Assembly (NCBI GenBank): GCA_963995525.1
Contig: OZ023213.1
Span: 41,152,276-41,216,275 of the forward strand
Origin: Escarpia spicata
Taxonomy: Eukaryota > Annelida > Polychaeta > Sabellida > Siboglinidae
Direction: 5' to 3'
DNA length: 64,000 nt
A model generated the notes under the pieces. That model had not been told where the DNA came from. It saw only the letters and a list, made by a program, of their open reading frames with translations, and made no database searches. Of this stretch, positions 21,851 to 33,962 are shown piece after piece. Position 1 is the first letter of the stretch; each line of letters starts with the position of its first letter. The position numbers and the translations under genes are program-made.

Positions 21851-24662
21851 TAATTGGGGGCTCGTACGCGGGATTCCGGCGAGGGGGAAATTAAAATAAC
21901 ACCTTCGGTCAACGCTATGAATTGCGGGTAACACGTGACGGCAACATAGAACATGCCTGAGAACTTAGCTGCACTCTGGTTCCGTGGAATGTCAGCGTTG
22001 TTCCGTGGCTAGAGACGAAACCTACATCTATTCCAGTAGCTGTAGTGTAGGGTAATTCACATGCCCCTTGTCGGTTCTGCCCGGACTTAATTCTGAGTCC
22101 CATATGTCTCGTTATATTTATAGTGTGTCATTCACGTTTTGAGGCATCAGACTTGTTTATTGCAGCAGTAAAGGACCATGAATTAATCGTATAGTTATTG
22201 TAAGTAGGAGTTTTGTTATTTTTCAGCTGTACGAGGAAGTTGAATTACTTGTTGCATTTGCCGAGTTGACAGTGGACAGATTAGTCCACCAGAATGTCCG
22301 TTTGTTGATAGTTGACACGGCGTGGTTGAAATCGAATAGTGGTTTCATTATTCCAGTCTTATGAGAAGATTGGGTGGAGTGTTGTAGCGTAGCTAACACT
22401 TTTGTGGTTTACAGGTGGTTGACCTTTTGTATTACTTAAACGTGATATCCGTTTAGTGATTATTTCGTGTGTTGCACTAGTTTGCAAACATGGATCTTGC
22501 TCAATTGATTGAGTTAGGCGAGAAGTTAGGGTTAACAGGTCCCGAACTTCAGGCATTTGTTCGCGATGAACAAGGAACCGCCCGGGCTGAGAGACAGGCC
22601 GCTCGCGAGGCGGAGAAAGAGAGGCTCTAGGCCGAGCTCCGAGAAAAGGAGGCGGCAAGGCAGGCCGATATGGAGATACGCGCGCGTGAAATGGAGCATG
22701 AAGAAAAGATGGCCAGGCTCCATAACGAGGCTACGACCGTAGAGAACCGAGATTCGGTGAGTAATGCTTCAGCCATTACTAAGGGAATCCGTAGTCCTCC
22801 GTTACCCTGTTTTAACGAAGACAAGGATTCGATTGATGTATATCTCCAGCGATTTGAAAGATATGCTGAAAACAGGGTTGGGAGCGTGAGAATTACACTA
22901 TATTTCTGAGCGCATTGTTAACCAGTCATGCACTGGAATTTTATTCCCATTCCCCAATTTCCGTGGCCTACGATTATGACCAGTAAAGCAAGCATTGCTA
23001 GGATGGTACCGAGTGACTGTAGGCGATTTTCGTAAGAAGTTTTACACCTGTTCTCTAAATTCGACCGAAACAGTGTCGCAGTATTTTGCTCGTATGGAGC
23101 AATATTTGACTCAGTGGATTTCTGTGTCAAACATTAATGAGTCTTTCGAGGGTCTTAAGGAACTCATTCTGAGAAAGCAATTCTTGTTTATGTGCCCTAG
23201 GGAACTGTCCGTGTTTCTGAGAGAACACAAACCGATGGGGAAAGAGAATTTGTTTAGAGTTGGTGAGAACATTTACAGATGCCCATTCATCATATGGTAA
23301 ACGGGAAAATCGTAGAGACCGAGTCCGACCCACTCTCGTCCCTTCACCCGTCCCGAAAAGTAGATCAGGGGAGGGGAGATACCCTATTTCTAGCCCTACC
23401 CTGCGGCCCGTTCCTCCGCCGCGTACATGTTTCCTTTGTAATCGGCCAGGTCACATCGCGAGACAGTGTACAGTGGGAGTGCAGAATAGGAATCCTCCAC
23501 CGCAAAGGATGAAACCAGTGGTTGGGAATTGTGCAATTGTGCTAAACCAGAATTTCCCTAGTCACCAATGTCCTGTGGGTGGGACTGATGTCACGTTGCA
23601 ATGTGGATGTAAGATCCCCGTAATTGCTAGTGCTTGTGTACAACATGACTACAGTTGTAACTTACCGGTTGTAGAGGGGTATGTGGGGAGATCCCCAGTG
23701 AAAGTACTACGCGACAGCGGGTGTAACGGAGTCGTTGTACGACGTAGCCTAGTTCCGGAAGATCAGTTAACTGGGAAAACCAGTCTTTATGCTGATGGAC
23801 CGATCCGTCATTGAAGTCCCGACTGCCCGGTGCTATGTGAGAACTCCCTTTTTCACAGGAGAAATTGAAGCCCTATGTCTAAACAACCCCGTTTATGATT
23901 TAGTCATTGGCAATGTTGATGAACTAAATTTGCCCTGTTCCGATAACAGTGAAGGTTCTCCTTTTCGAGTAACCAAGTCAGATAGTGTCCCCGTTACAGT
24001 TGAGGCCCCTTTCAATGACACCCCAATCACTGGTTGTGCTGTAGAAACCCGTGCTCAACGGGAGCGCCTTTCCAACCCACAAAACCTTTGATAGTGCCTC
24101 AAGTTGTTGGTGCGAGTATATCCGCCGATGATTTCTTGAGAGTGCAAAAGGGGATGAGACCTTGAAGAAATGCTTTGATTCGGCTGAAGAGACTAAAGGG
24201 AAACCTAAGGGAAAACAAACAAGTCAATTCGTGATCAAAAGGGGGCTGCTTTATTGTCTGTATCATTCGCGCGAACCCGTTCATCCGACTTCTCGGTCGT
24301 TTGCGACAGGGCAAGACCTCTCGATCGAATTCGTAGCGGCCGGCGGTAAACGTCTACTGCCCGGCTTCGTCTTCCAGTTGTTCGAAGGCAATCGTCAAGT
24401 GCCCGGCATCATCACTCGTGCGGCCGAGATACACCGTTCTAATTGTGTTCTGACCTCGGCGTCTCGACTTCAACGAATGTTCGTATATATTCGAGATGGG
24501 ACTAGCCCAGTGTCAATGTGTATTTTCTGATTGAATGTATCTATTATTTGCTGTTTTATGATTGGTAGTTATCTGTGTTTTGAAGTGAGGTATTTTTACC
24601 CTTGAAGTATTCATATATATATATGTATATATGTGTGTGTGTTGTAACATATTACTGTAATG
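21851..24662 (+). mobile_element. Unit D internal region
   Basis: It is flanked by satellite islands on both sides. The 3' end carries the island-side variant (CTGTTTTATG, long AT tract). The leader reads GTAGGAGTTTTG where B has GGAGGTTTG. Confidence 0.86.
22490..24530 (+). pseudogene. Unit D gag-protease remnant
   Basis: Amber stop at 22628-22630. A private loss of one C (GAAAACAGGG near 22869-22877), also seen in L and M, ends the first frame at 22909. Later frames are 22995-23300, 23260-23814 (knuckle, DSG) and 23789-24091 (protease C-terminus). One G is missing in the run near 24147-24154, so the tail frame starts late (24162-24530). The tail reads FQLFEGNR, a change shared with unit N. 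Confidence 0.85.
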
Positions 24663-25038
24663 AGAGTCCGCGATGACTAGCTTATACTGTGTATTTATAT
24701 TATGGAAGTTATTCTTAGATAACACTTGGCGCCTAGTTTATGATCGTGTAGCGGTATAATCCACCTTAGAAAGGAAGTGGAATTTGATAATCGAAAGACT
24801 CAGTGTTATTGTTTATGTTCTATTAAAATTTAGTTACGGGATTTCTTTATTCTGTTTATTTTGTTAATCGAGATATTTACCAAAAGAAAGATATCTTGTA
24901 ATAAAGTGTATTAAATTGTCCTCGTTCTTTGTCGCTTGTTCACGAAAACCGTTCTTTCTCATATGCGTTGACCTTCATATATATGAACCCTACTAGACTG
25001 AGCCATCTAGTGTACGGAGACCTCGCTAATCCTTGACA
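24663..25038 (+). repeat. LTR after unit D, island side
   Basis: 376 bp of the island-side subtype. The end reads CCTTGACA in place of CCGTGACA and is followed at once by satellite 2. Confidence 0.84.
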
Positions 25039-26546
25039 TTGTTATACTAGCGAAATAGTATGCAATAATTTTCAATTGATCAATATTCTGCATTTAATAA
25101 CGTTTTGAAATGTTCATTACGTCCATAAATGAAAACTAACAGTCGGAAAACTTCTAGGTTTCTGTTATTATAAGATATACTGTCATACAAACAAAATATT
25201 ATGCAATAATTTTCAATTCTTCCATATTCAGACCTTGGCAACTTTTTAAATGTCAATTACCTCCTATAAATGAAAACTAACAGTCAGAAAGCGTCTATAT
25301 TGATGTGGTTGTAAACTGTGCTGTTAGTAAACCGAAATATTATGTAATCACTCTGAATTGATCGATATCCAGCATTTGACAACGTTTTTAAATGTTGATC
25401 GCGTGATCGTGGTTTTTGTAATTGTAACCTATACTGTTATACAAACGAAAAATTATGCTATAGTTTTCATAAATGAAAACTAACCGTCAGAAAACTTCTA
25501 GGTTTCTGCTATACTGTTATAAAAGAGAAACCTTATGCAATCACCTCAAATTTATTGATATTCTTCATTTGGCAACGTTTTTAAATGTTGATTACCCCTA
25601 TAAGTGAAAACTAAACGTCAGAAAATATCTAGTTTGCTGATATTGCAAGATATACTGTCATACAAACCAAACATCATGCTATAATTTTCAATTTATCGAT
25701 ATTCAGACTTTGGCAACGTTCTTTATTATTAATTACCCCTATAAATGAAAACGAACTGTCAGAAAACGCCAAGGTTTCTGTTATTGTAAGCTATACTGTC
25801 ATACATACGAAATATTTTGCTATAATTTTCAATTGATCGATATTCTGCATTTAATAACGTTTTTAAATGTTGATCACGTCCATAAATGAAAACTAACCGT
25901 CAGAACTTCTAGGTATGGGTGTTATTATAAGCTATACTGTCATAGAAGCGAAATATGTTATCACTCTCAACTGTTCGATATTCAACATTTGGCAACGTTT
26001 TTAAATTTTGATTATCTCCTATAAATGAAAACTAACCGTCAGAAAACGTTTAGATTTCTGTTATTGTTACCTATTCTGTCATACAAACGAAAAATTATGC
26101 TATCATTTTCTATTCTTCGATATTCAGACTTTGGCAACGTTTTTAAATGTCGATTACCTCCTATAAATGAAAACTAACCGTCAGAAAGGGATTATATTGC
26201 CGTTGTTATAAAATGTGCTGTTAGGAAAGCGAAATATTATGTCATCACTCTGAATTGATCGATATTCAGCATTTATTAACGTTTTTAAATGTTGATCACG
26301 TCCATAAATGAAAACTAACCGTCAGAAAACTTGTAGGTTTCTGTTATTGTAAGCTATACTGTCATACAAACGAAATATTATGCAATAATTTTCAATTCTT
26401 CCATATTCAGACCTTGGCAACGTTTTTAAATGCCGATTACCTCCTATAAATGAAAACTAACCGTCAGAAAGCGTCTATATTGCTTTGGTTATAAACTGTG
26501 CTGTTAGTATTGCGAAATATTATTTTATCACTCTCAATTGATCGAT
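25039..26546. repeat. Satellite 2 island between units D and E (10 monomers)
   Basis: It has the same two edges as the other islands but is 1508 bp long, 282 bp more than the first. The excess is two whole monomers (the GGGATTATATTGCCG type near 26187 and the CTTGTAGGTTTC type near 26330). No gene is seen. Confidence 0.88.
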
Positions 26547-26922
26547 AGAGTCCGCGATGACTAGCTTATACTGTGTATTTATATTATGGAAGTTATTCTT
26601 AAATAACACTTGGCGCCTAGTGTGTGATCGTGTAGCGGTATAATCCACCTTAGAAAGGAAATGGAATTTGATAATCGAAAGACTCAGTGTTATTGTTTAT
26701 GTTCTATTAAGATTTGGTTACGGGATTTCTTTATTCTGTTTATTTTGTTAATCGAGATATTTACCAAAAGAAAGATAACTTGTAATAAAGTTTATTAAAT
26801 TGTCCTCGTTCTTTGTCGCTTGTTCACGAAAACCGTTCTTTCACATATATGTTGACCTTGATATATAAGAACCCTACTAGACTGAGCCATCTAGTGTACG
26901 GAGACATCGCTAATCCGTGACA
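26547..26922 (+). repeat. LTR before unit E
   Basis: Full 376 bp, internal subtype. It has private changes including TCACATATATG near 26841 and GAGACATCGC near the end. Confidence 0.83.
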
Positions 26923-29733
26923 TAATTGGGGGCTCGTACGCGGGATTCCGGCGAGGGGGAAATTAAAATAACACCTTCGGTCAACGCTATGAATTGCGGG
27001 TAACACGTGACGGCAACATAGAACATGCCTGAAAACTTAGCTGCACTCTGGTTCCGTGGAATGTCAGCGTTGTTCCGTGGCTAGAGACGAAACCTACATC
27101 TATTCCAGTAGCTGTAGTGTAGGGTAATTCACATGCCCCTTGTCGGTTCTGCCCGGACTTAATTCTGAGTCCCATATGTCTCGTTATATATATAGTGTGT
27201 CATTCACGTTTTGAGGCATCAGACTTGTTTATTGCACAGTAAAAGACCAAGAATTAATCGTATAATTATTGTAAGTAGGAGCTTTGTTATTTTTCAGCTG
27301 TACGAGGAAGTTGAATTACTTGTTGCATTTGCCGAGTTGGCAGTGGACAGATTAGTCCCACAGAATGTCCGTTTGTTGAAAGTTGACACGGCGTGGTTGA
27401 AATCGAAAAGTGGTTTCATTATTCCTGACTTATGAGAAGATTGGGTGGAGTGTTGTAGCGTAGCTAACACTTTTGTGGTTTACAGATGGTTGACCTTTTG
27501 TATTACTTAAACGTAATATCCGTTTAGTGATTATTTCGTGTGTTGCACTAATTTGCAAACATGGATCTTGCTCAATTGATTGAGTTAGGCGAGAAGTTAG
27601 GGTTAACAGGTCTCGAACTTCAGGCATTTGTTCGCGATGAACAAAGAACCGCCCGGGCTGAGCGAGAGGCCGCTCGCGAGGCGGAGAAAGAGAGGCTCTA
27701 GGCCTAGCTCCGAGAAAAGGAGGTGGTAAGGCAGGCCGATATGGAGATACGCGCGCGTGAAATGGAGCATGAAGAAAAGATGGCCAGGCTCCACAACGAG
27801 GCTACGACCGTAGAGAACCGAGATTCGGTGAGTAATGCTTCAGCCATTACTAAGGGAATCCGTAGTCCTTCGTTACCCTGTTTTAACGAAGACAAGGATT
27901 CGATTGATGTATATCTCCAACGATTTGAAAGATATGCTGAAAACCAGGGTTGGGAGCTTGAGAATTACGCTATATTTCTGAGCGCATTGTTAACCAGTCA
28001 TGCACTGGAAGTTTATTCCCGTTCCCCAATTTCCGTGGCCAACGATTATGACCAGTAAAGCAAGCATTGCTAGGATGGTACCGACTGACTGTAGGCGATT
28101 TTCGTGAGAAGTTTTACACCTGTTATCTAAATTCGACCGAAACAGTGTCGCAGTATTTTGCTCGTATGGAGCATTATTTGACTCAGTGGATTTCTTTGTC
28201 AAACATTAATGAGTCTTTCGAGGGTGTTAAGGAACTAATTCTGAGAAAGCAATTCTTGTTTATGTGCCCTAGGGAACTGTTCGTGTTTCTGAGAGAACAC
28301 AAACCGATGGGGAAAGAGAATTTGTTTAGAGTTGGTGAGAACATTTACATATGCCAATTCATCATATGGTAAACGGGAAAATCGTAGAGACCGAGTCCGA
28401 CCCACTCTCGTCCCTTCACCCGTCCCGAAAAGTAGATCAGTGGAGGGGAGATACCCTATTTCTAACCCTACCCTGCGGCCCGTTCCTCCGCCGCGTACAT
28501 GTTTCCTTTGTAATCGGCCAGGTCACATCGCGAGACAGTGTACAGTGGGAGTGCAGAATAGGAATCCTCCACCGCAAAGGATAAAACCAGTGGTTGGGAA
28601 TTGTGCAGTTGTGCTAAACCAGAATTCCCCTAGTCACCAATGTCCTGTGAGTGAGACTGATGTCACGGTGCAATATGGATGTAAGATCCCCGTAATTGCT
28701 AGTGCTTGTGTACAACATGAAAACAGTTGTAACTTACCGGTTGTAGAGGAGTATGTGGGGAGATCCCCAGTGAAAGTACTACGCGACAGCTGGTGTAACG
28801 GACTCGTTGTACGACGTAGCCTAGTTCCGGAAGATCAGTTAACTGGGAAAATCAGTCCTTATGCTGATGGACCGATCCGTCATTGAAGTCCCGACTGCCC
28901 GGTGCTATGTGAGAACTCCCTTTTTCACAGGAGAAATTGAAGCCCTATGTCTAAACAACCCCGTTTATGATTTAGTCATTGGCAATGTTGATGAACTAAA
29001 TTTGCCCTGTTCCGATAACAGTGAAGGTTCTCCTTTTCGAGTAACCAAGTCAGATAGTGTCCCCGTTACAGTTGAGGCCCCTTTCAATGACACCCCAGTC
29101 ACTGGTTGTGCTGTAGAAACCCGTGCTCAACGGGAGCGCCTTTCCAACCCACAAAACCTTTGATAGTGCCTCAAGTTGTTGGTGCGAGTATATCCGCCGA
29201 TGATTTCTTGAGAGAGCAAAAGGGGGATGAGCCCTTGAAGAAATGCTTTGATTCGGCTGAAGAGACTAAAGGGAAACCTAAGGGAAAACAAACAAGTCAA
29301 TTCGTGATCAAAAGGGGGCTGCTTTATTGTCTGTATCATTCGCGCGAAACCGTTCATCCGACTTCTCGATCGTTTGCGACAGGGCAAGACCTCTCGATCG
29401 AATTCGTAGCGGCCGGCGGTAAGCGTCTACTGCCCGGCTTCGTCTTCCAGTTGTACGAAGGCAATCGTCAAGTGCCCGGCATCATCACTCGTGCGGCCGA
29501 GATACACCGTTCTAATTGTGTTCTGAGCTCGGCGTCTCGACTTCAACGAATGTTCGTATATATTCGAGATGGGACTAGCCCAGTGTCAATGTGTATTTTC
29601 TGATTGAATGTATCTATTATTTGCTGTATTATGATTGGTAGTTATCTGTGTTTTGAAGTGAGGTATTTTTACCCTTGAAGTATTCACATATATATGTATA
29701 TATGTGTGTGTGTTGTAACAGATTACTGTAATG
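26923..29733 (+). mobile_element. Unit E internal region
   Basis: The leader has a 2-3 bp change near 27235 (TTGCACAGTAAAAGACCAAG) that removes two stops, so an open frame runs from 27211 to 27435 across the splice-like site. I regard this as incidental. The rest follows the reference unit. Confidence 0.85.
27561..29603 (+). pseudogene. Unit E gag-protease remnant (protease site altered)
   Basis: Two in-frame stops lie in the Gag N-terminus: the common TAG at 27699-27701 and a private TAG at 27705-27707. Later frames: 28067-28372, 28332-28886, 28861-29163, 29106-29603. The protease site reads D-S-W, not D-S-G, and CQYGCK is changed near 28672, so this copy has lost the catalytic glycine as well. 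The zinc knuckle is intact. Confidence 0.85.
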
Positions 29734-30109
29734 AGAGTCCGCGATGACTAGCCTATACTGTGTATTTATATTATGGAAGTTATTCTTAGATAACACTTGG
29801 CGCCTAGTGTATGATCGTGTAGCGGTATAATCCACCTTAAAAAGGAAGTGGAATTTGATAATCGAAAGACTCAGTGTTATTGTTTATGTTCTATTAAGAT
29901 TTAGTTACGGGATTTCTTTATTCTGTTTATTTTGTTAATCGAGATATTTACCAAAAGAAAGATAACTTGTAATAAAGTTTATTAAATTTTCCTCGTTCTT
30001 GGTCGCTTGTTCACAAAAACCGTTCTTTCTCATATGCGTTGACCTTGATATATAAGAACCCTACTAGACTGAGCCATCTAGTGTACGGAGACCTCGCTAA
30101 TCCGAGACA
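29734..30109 (+). repeat. LTR between units E and F
   Basis: Full 376 bp. The end reads CCGAGACA, a private change, and the primer-binding-like site follows at 30114. Confidence 0.82.
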
Positions 30110-30748
30110 TAATTGGGGGCTCGTACGCGGGATTCCGGCGAGGGGGAAATTTAAATAACACCTTCGGTCAACGCTATGAATTGCGGGTAACACGTGACGG
30201 CAACATAGAACATGCCTGAGAACTTAGCTGCACTCTGGTTCCGTGGAATGTCAGCGTTGTTCCGTGGCTAAAGACGAAACCTACATCTATTCCAGTAGCT
30301 GTAGTGTAGGGTAATTCACATGCCCCTTGTCGGTTCTGCCCGGACTTAATTCTGAGTCCCATATGTCTCGTTATATTTATAGTGTGTCATTCACGTTTTG
30401 AGGCATCAGACTTGTTTATTGCAGCAGTAAAGGACCATGAATTAATCGTATAGTTATTGTAAGTAGGAGCTTTGTTATTTTTCAGCTGTACGAGGAAGTT
30501 GAATTACTTGTTGCATTTGCCGAGTTGGGAGTGGACAGATTAGTCCCAGAGAATGTCCGTGTGTTGATAGTTGACACGGCGTGGTTGAAATCGAATAGTG
30601 GTTTCATTATTCCAGTCTTATGAGAAGATTGGGTGGAGTGTTGTAGCGTAGCTAACACTTTTGTGGTTTACAGGTGGTTGACCTTTTGTATTACTTAAAC
30701 GTGATATCCGTTTAGTGATTATTTCGTGTGTTGAACTAGTTTGCAAAC

Positions 30749-32817
30749 ATGGATCTTGCTCAATTGATTGAGTTAGGCGAAAAGTTAGGGTTAACAGGTC
30801 CCGAACTTCAGGCATTTGTTCGCGATGAACAAGGAACCGCCCGGGCTGAGCGACAGGCCGCTCGCGAGGCGGAGAAAGAGAGGCTCTAGGCCGAGCTCAG
30901 AGAAAAGGAGGCGGCAAGGCAGGCCGATATGGAGATACGCGCGCGTGAAATGGAGCATGAAGAAAAGATGGCCAGGCTCCACAACGAGGCTACGACCGTA
31001 GAGAACCGAGATTCGGTGAGTAATGCTTCAGCCATTACTAAGGGTATCTGTAGTCCTCCGTTACCCTGTTTTAACGAAGACAAGGGTTCGATTGATGTAT
31101 ATCTCCAGCGATTTGAAAGATATGCTGAAAACCAGGATTGGGAGCGTGAGAATTACGCTATATTTCTGAGCGCATTGTTATCCAGTCATCCACTGGAAGT
31201 TTATTCCCGTTCCCCAATTTCCGAGGCCAACGATTATGACCAGTAAAGCAAGTATTGCTAGGATGGTACCGACTGACTGTAGGCGATTTTCGTAAGAAGT
31301 TTTACACCTGTTCTCTAAATTCGTCCGAAACAATGTCGCAGTATTTTGCTCGTATGGAGCATTATTTGACTCAGTGGATTTCTTTGTCAAACATTAATGA
31401 GTCTTTCGAGGGTGTTAAGGAACTAATTCTGAGAAAGCAATTCTTGTTTATGTGCCCTAGGGAACTGTTCGTGTTTCTGAGAGAACACAAACCGATGGGG
31501 AAAGAGAAATTGTTTAGAGTTGGTGAGAACATTTACAGATGCCAATTCATCATATGGTAAACGGGAAAATCGTAGAGACCGAGTCCGACCCACTCTCGTC
31601 CCTTCACCCGTCCCGAAAAGTAGATCAGGGGAGGGGAGATACCCTATTTCTAGCCCTACCCTGCGGCCCGTTCCTCCGCCGCGTACATGTTTCCTTTGTA
31701 ATCGGCCAGGTCACATCGCGAGACAGTGTACAGTGGGAGTGCAGAATAGGAATCCTCCACCGCAAAGGATGAAACCAGTGGTTGGGAATTGTGCAGTTGT
31801 GCTAAACCAGAATTCCCCTAGTCACCAATGTCCTGTGGGTGGGACTGATGTCACGTTGCAATGTGGATGTAAGATCCCCGTAATTGCTAGTGCTTGTACA
31901 CAACATGACTACAGTTGTAACTTACCGGTTGTAGAGGGGTATGTGGGGAGATCCCCAGTGAAAGTACTACGCGACAGCGGGTGTAACGGAGTCGTTGTAC
32001 GACGTAGCCTAGTTCCGGAAGATCAGTTAACTGGGAAAACCAGTCTTTATGCTGATGGACCGATCCGTCATTGAAGTCCCGACTGCCCGGTGCTATGTGA
32101 GAGGAGTTCTCACATAGTTCTCACATAGGGCTTCAATTTCTCCTGTGAAATTGAAGCCCTATGTCTAAACAACCCCGTTTATGATTTAGTAATTGGCAAT
32201 GTTGATGAACTAAATTTGCCCTGTTCCGATAACAGTGAAGGTTCTCCTTTTCGAGTAACCAAGTCAGATAGTGTCCCCGTTACAGTTGAGGCCCCTTTGA
32301 ATGACACCCCAATAACTGGTTGTGCTGTAGAAACCCGTGCTCAATGGGAGCGCCTTTCCAACCCACAAAACCTTTTATAGTGCCTCAAGTTGTTGGTGCG
32401 AGTATATCCGCCGAAGATTTCTTCAGAGTGCAAAAGGGGGATGAGACCTTGAAGAAATGCTTTGATTCGGCTGAAGAGACTAAAGGGAAACCTAATGGAA
32501 AACAAACAAATCAATTCGTGATCAAAAGGGGGCTGCTTTATTGTCTGTATCATTCGCGCGAAACCGTTCATCCGACTTCTCGATCGTTTGCGACAGGACA
32601 AGACCTCTCGATCGAATTCGTAGCGGCCGGCGGTAAGCGTCTACTGCCCGGCTTCGTCTTCCAGTTGTACGAAGGCAATCGTCAAGTGCCCGGCATCATC
32701 ACTCGTGCGGCCGAGATACACCGTTCTAATTGTGTTCTGAACTCGGCGTCTCGACTTCAACGAATGTTCGTATATATTCGAGATGGGACTAGCCCAGTGT
32801 CAATGTGTATTTTCTGA
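30749..32817 (+). pseudogene. Unit F gag-protease remnant with foldback
   Basis: Amber stop at 30887-30889. Frames: first to 31246, then 31255-31560, 31520-32074 (knuckle; DSG), tail 32320-32817. The protease C-terminal frame is destroyed by the inverted repeat at 32093-32164. Private Gag changes include DKGSID and SSHPLEV. Confidence 0.85.
32093..32164. repeat. Foldback scar in unit F
   Basis: CTATGTGAGA ... TCTCACATAG twice, then perfect 18-bp arms 32123-32140 and 32147-32164 around the loop TCCTGT. It replaces the segment GAACTCCCTTTTTC found in units A-E, N and O. Inverted duplication of local sequence points to template switching. Confidence 0.9.
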
Positions 32818-32947
32818 TTGAATGTATCTATTATTTGCTGTATTATAATTGGTAGTTATCTGTGTTTTGAAGTGAGGTATTTTTACCCTTGAAGTATTCA
32901 CATATATATGTATATATGTGTGTGTGTTGTAACAGATTACTGTAATG

Positions 32948-33323
32948 AGAGTCCGCGATGACTAGCTTATACTGTGTATTTATATTATGGAAGTTATTCT
33001 TAAATAACACTTGGCGCCTAGTGTATGATCGTGTAGCGGTATAATCCACCTTAGAAAGGAAGTGGAATTTGATAATCGAAAGACTCAGTGTTATTGTTTA
33101 TGTTCTATTAAGATGTAGTTAAGGGAATTCTTTATTCTGTTTATTTTGTTAATCGAGATATTTACCAAAAGAAAGATATCTTGTAATAAAGTTTATTAAA
33201 TTTTCCTCGTTCTTTGTCGCTTGTTCACGAAAACCGTTCTTTCTCATATGCGTTGACCTTGATATATAAGAACCCTACTAGACTGAGCCATCTAGTGTAC
33301 GGAGACCTCGCTAATCCGTGACA
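32948..33323 (+). repeat. LTR between units F and G
   Basis: Full 376 bp with the GATGTAGTTAAGGGAATTC variant shared only with the next LTR (36164). The primer-binding-like site after it has one G fewer (ATTTGGGGCTCG). Confidence 0.82.
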
Positions 33324-33962
33324 TAATTTGGGGCTCGTACGCGGGATTCCGGCGAGGGGGAAATTAAAATAACACCTTCGGTCAACGCTATGAATTGCGG
33401 GTAACACGTGACGGCAACATAGAACATGCCTGAGAACTTAGCTGCACTCTGGTTCCGTGGAATGTCAGCGTTGTTCCGTGGCTAGAGACGAAACCTACAT
33501 ATATTCCAGTAGCTGTAGTGTAGGGTAATTCACATGCCCCTTGTCGGTTCTGCCCGGACTTAATTCTGAGTCCCATATGTCTCGTTATATTTATAGTGTG
33601 TCATTCACGTTTTGAGGCATCAGACTTGTTTATTGCAGCAGTAAAGGACCATGAATTAATCGTATAGTTATTGTAAGTAGGAGCTTTGTTATTTTTCAGC
33701 TGTACGAGGAAGTTGAATTACTTGTTGCATTTGCCGAGTTGGCAGTGGACAGATTAGTCCCAGAGAATGTCCGTGTGTTGATAGTTGACACGGCGTGGTT
33801 GAAATCGAATAGTGGTTTCATTATTCCAGTCTTATGAGAAGATTGGGTGGAGTGTTGTAGCGTAGCTAACACTTTTGTGGTTTACAGGTGGTTGACCTTT
33901 TGTATTACTTAAACGTGATATCCGTTTAGTGATTATTTCGTGTGTTGCACTAGTTTGCAAAC

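Larger units (their letters stand above)
30110..32947 (+). mobile_element. Unit F internal region
   Basis: First of eight consecutive units that carry the foldback scar in the protease. The scar and small changes lengthen the period to 3214 bp. Confidence 0.86.
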
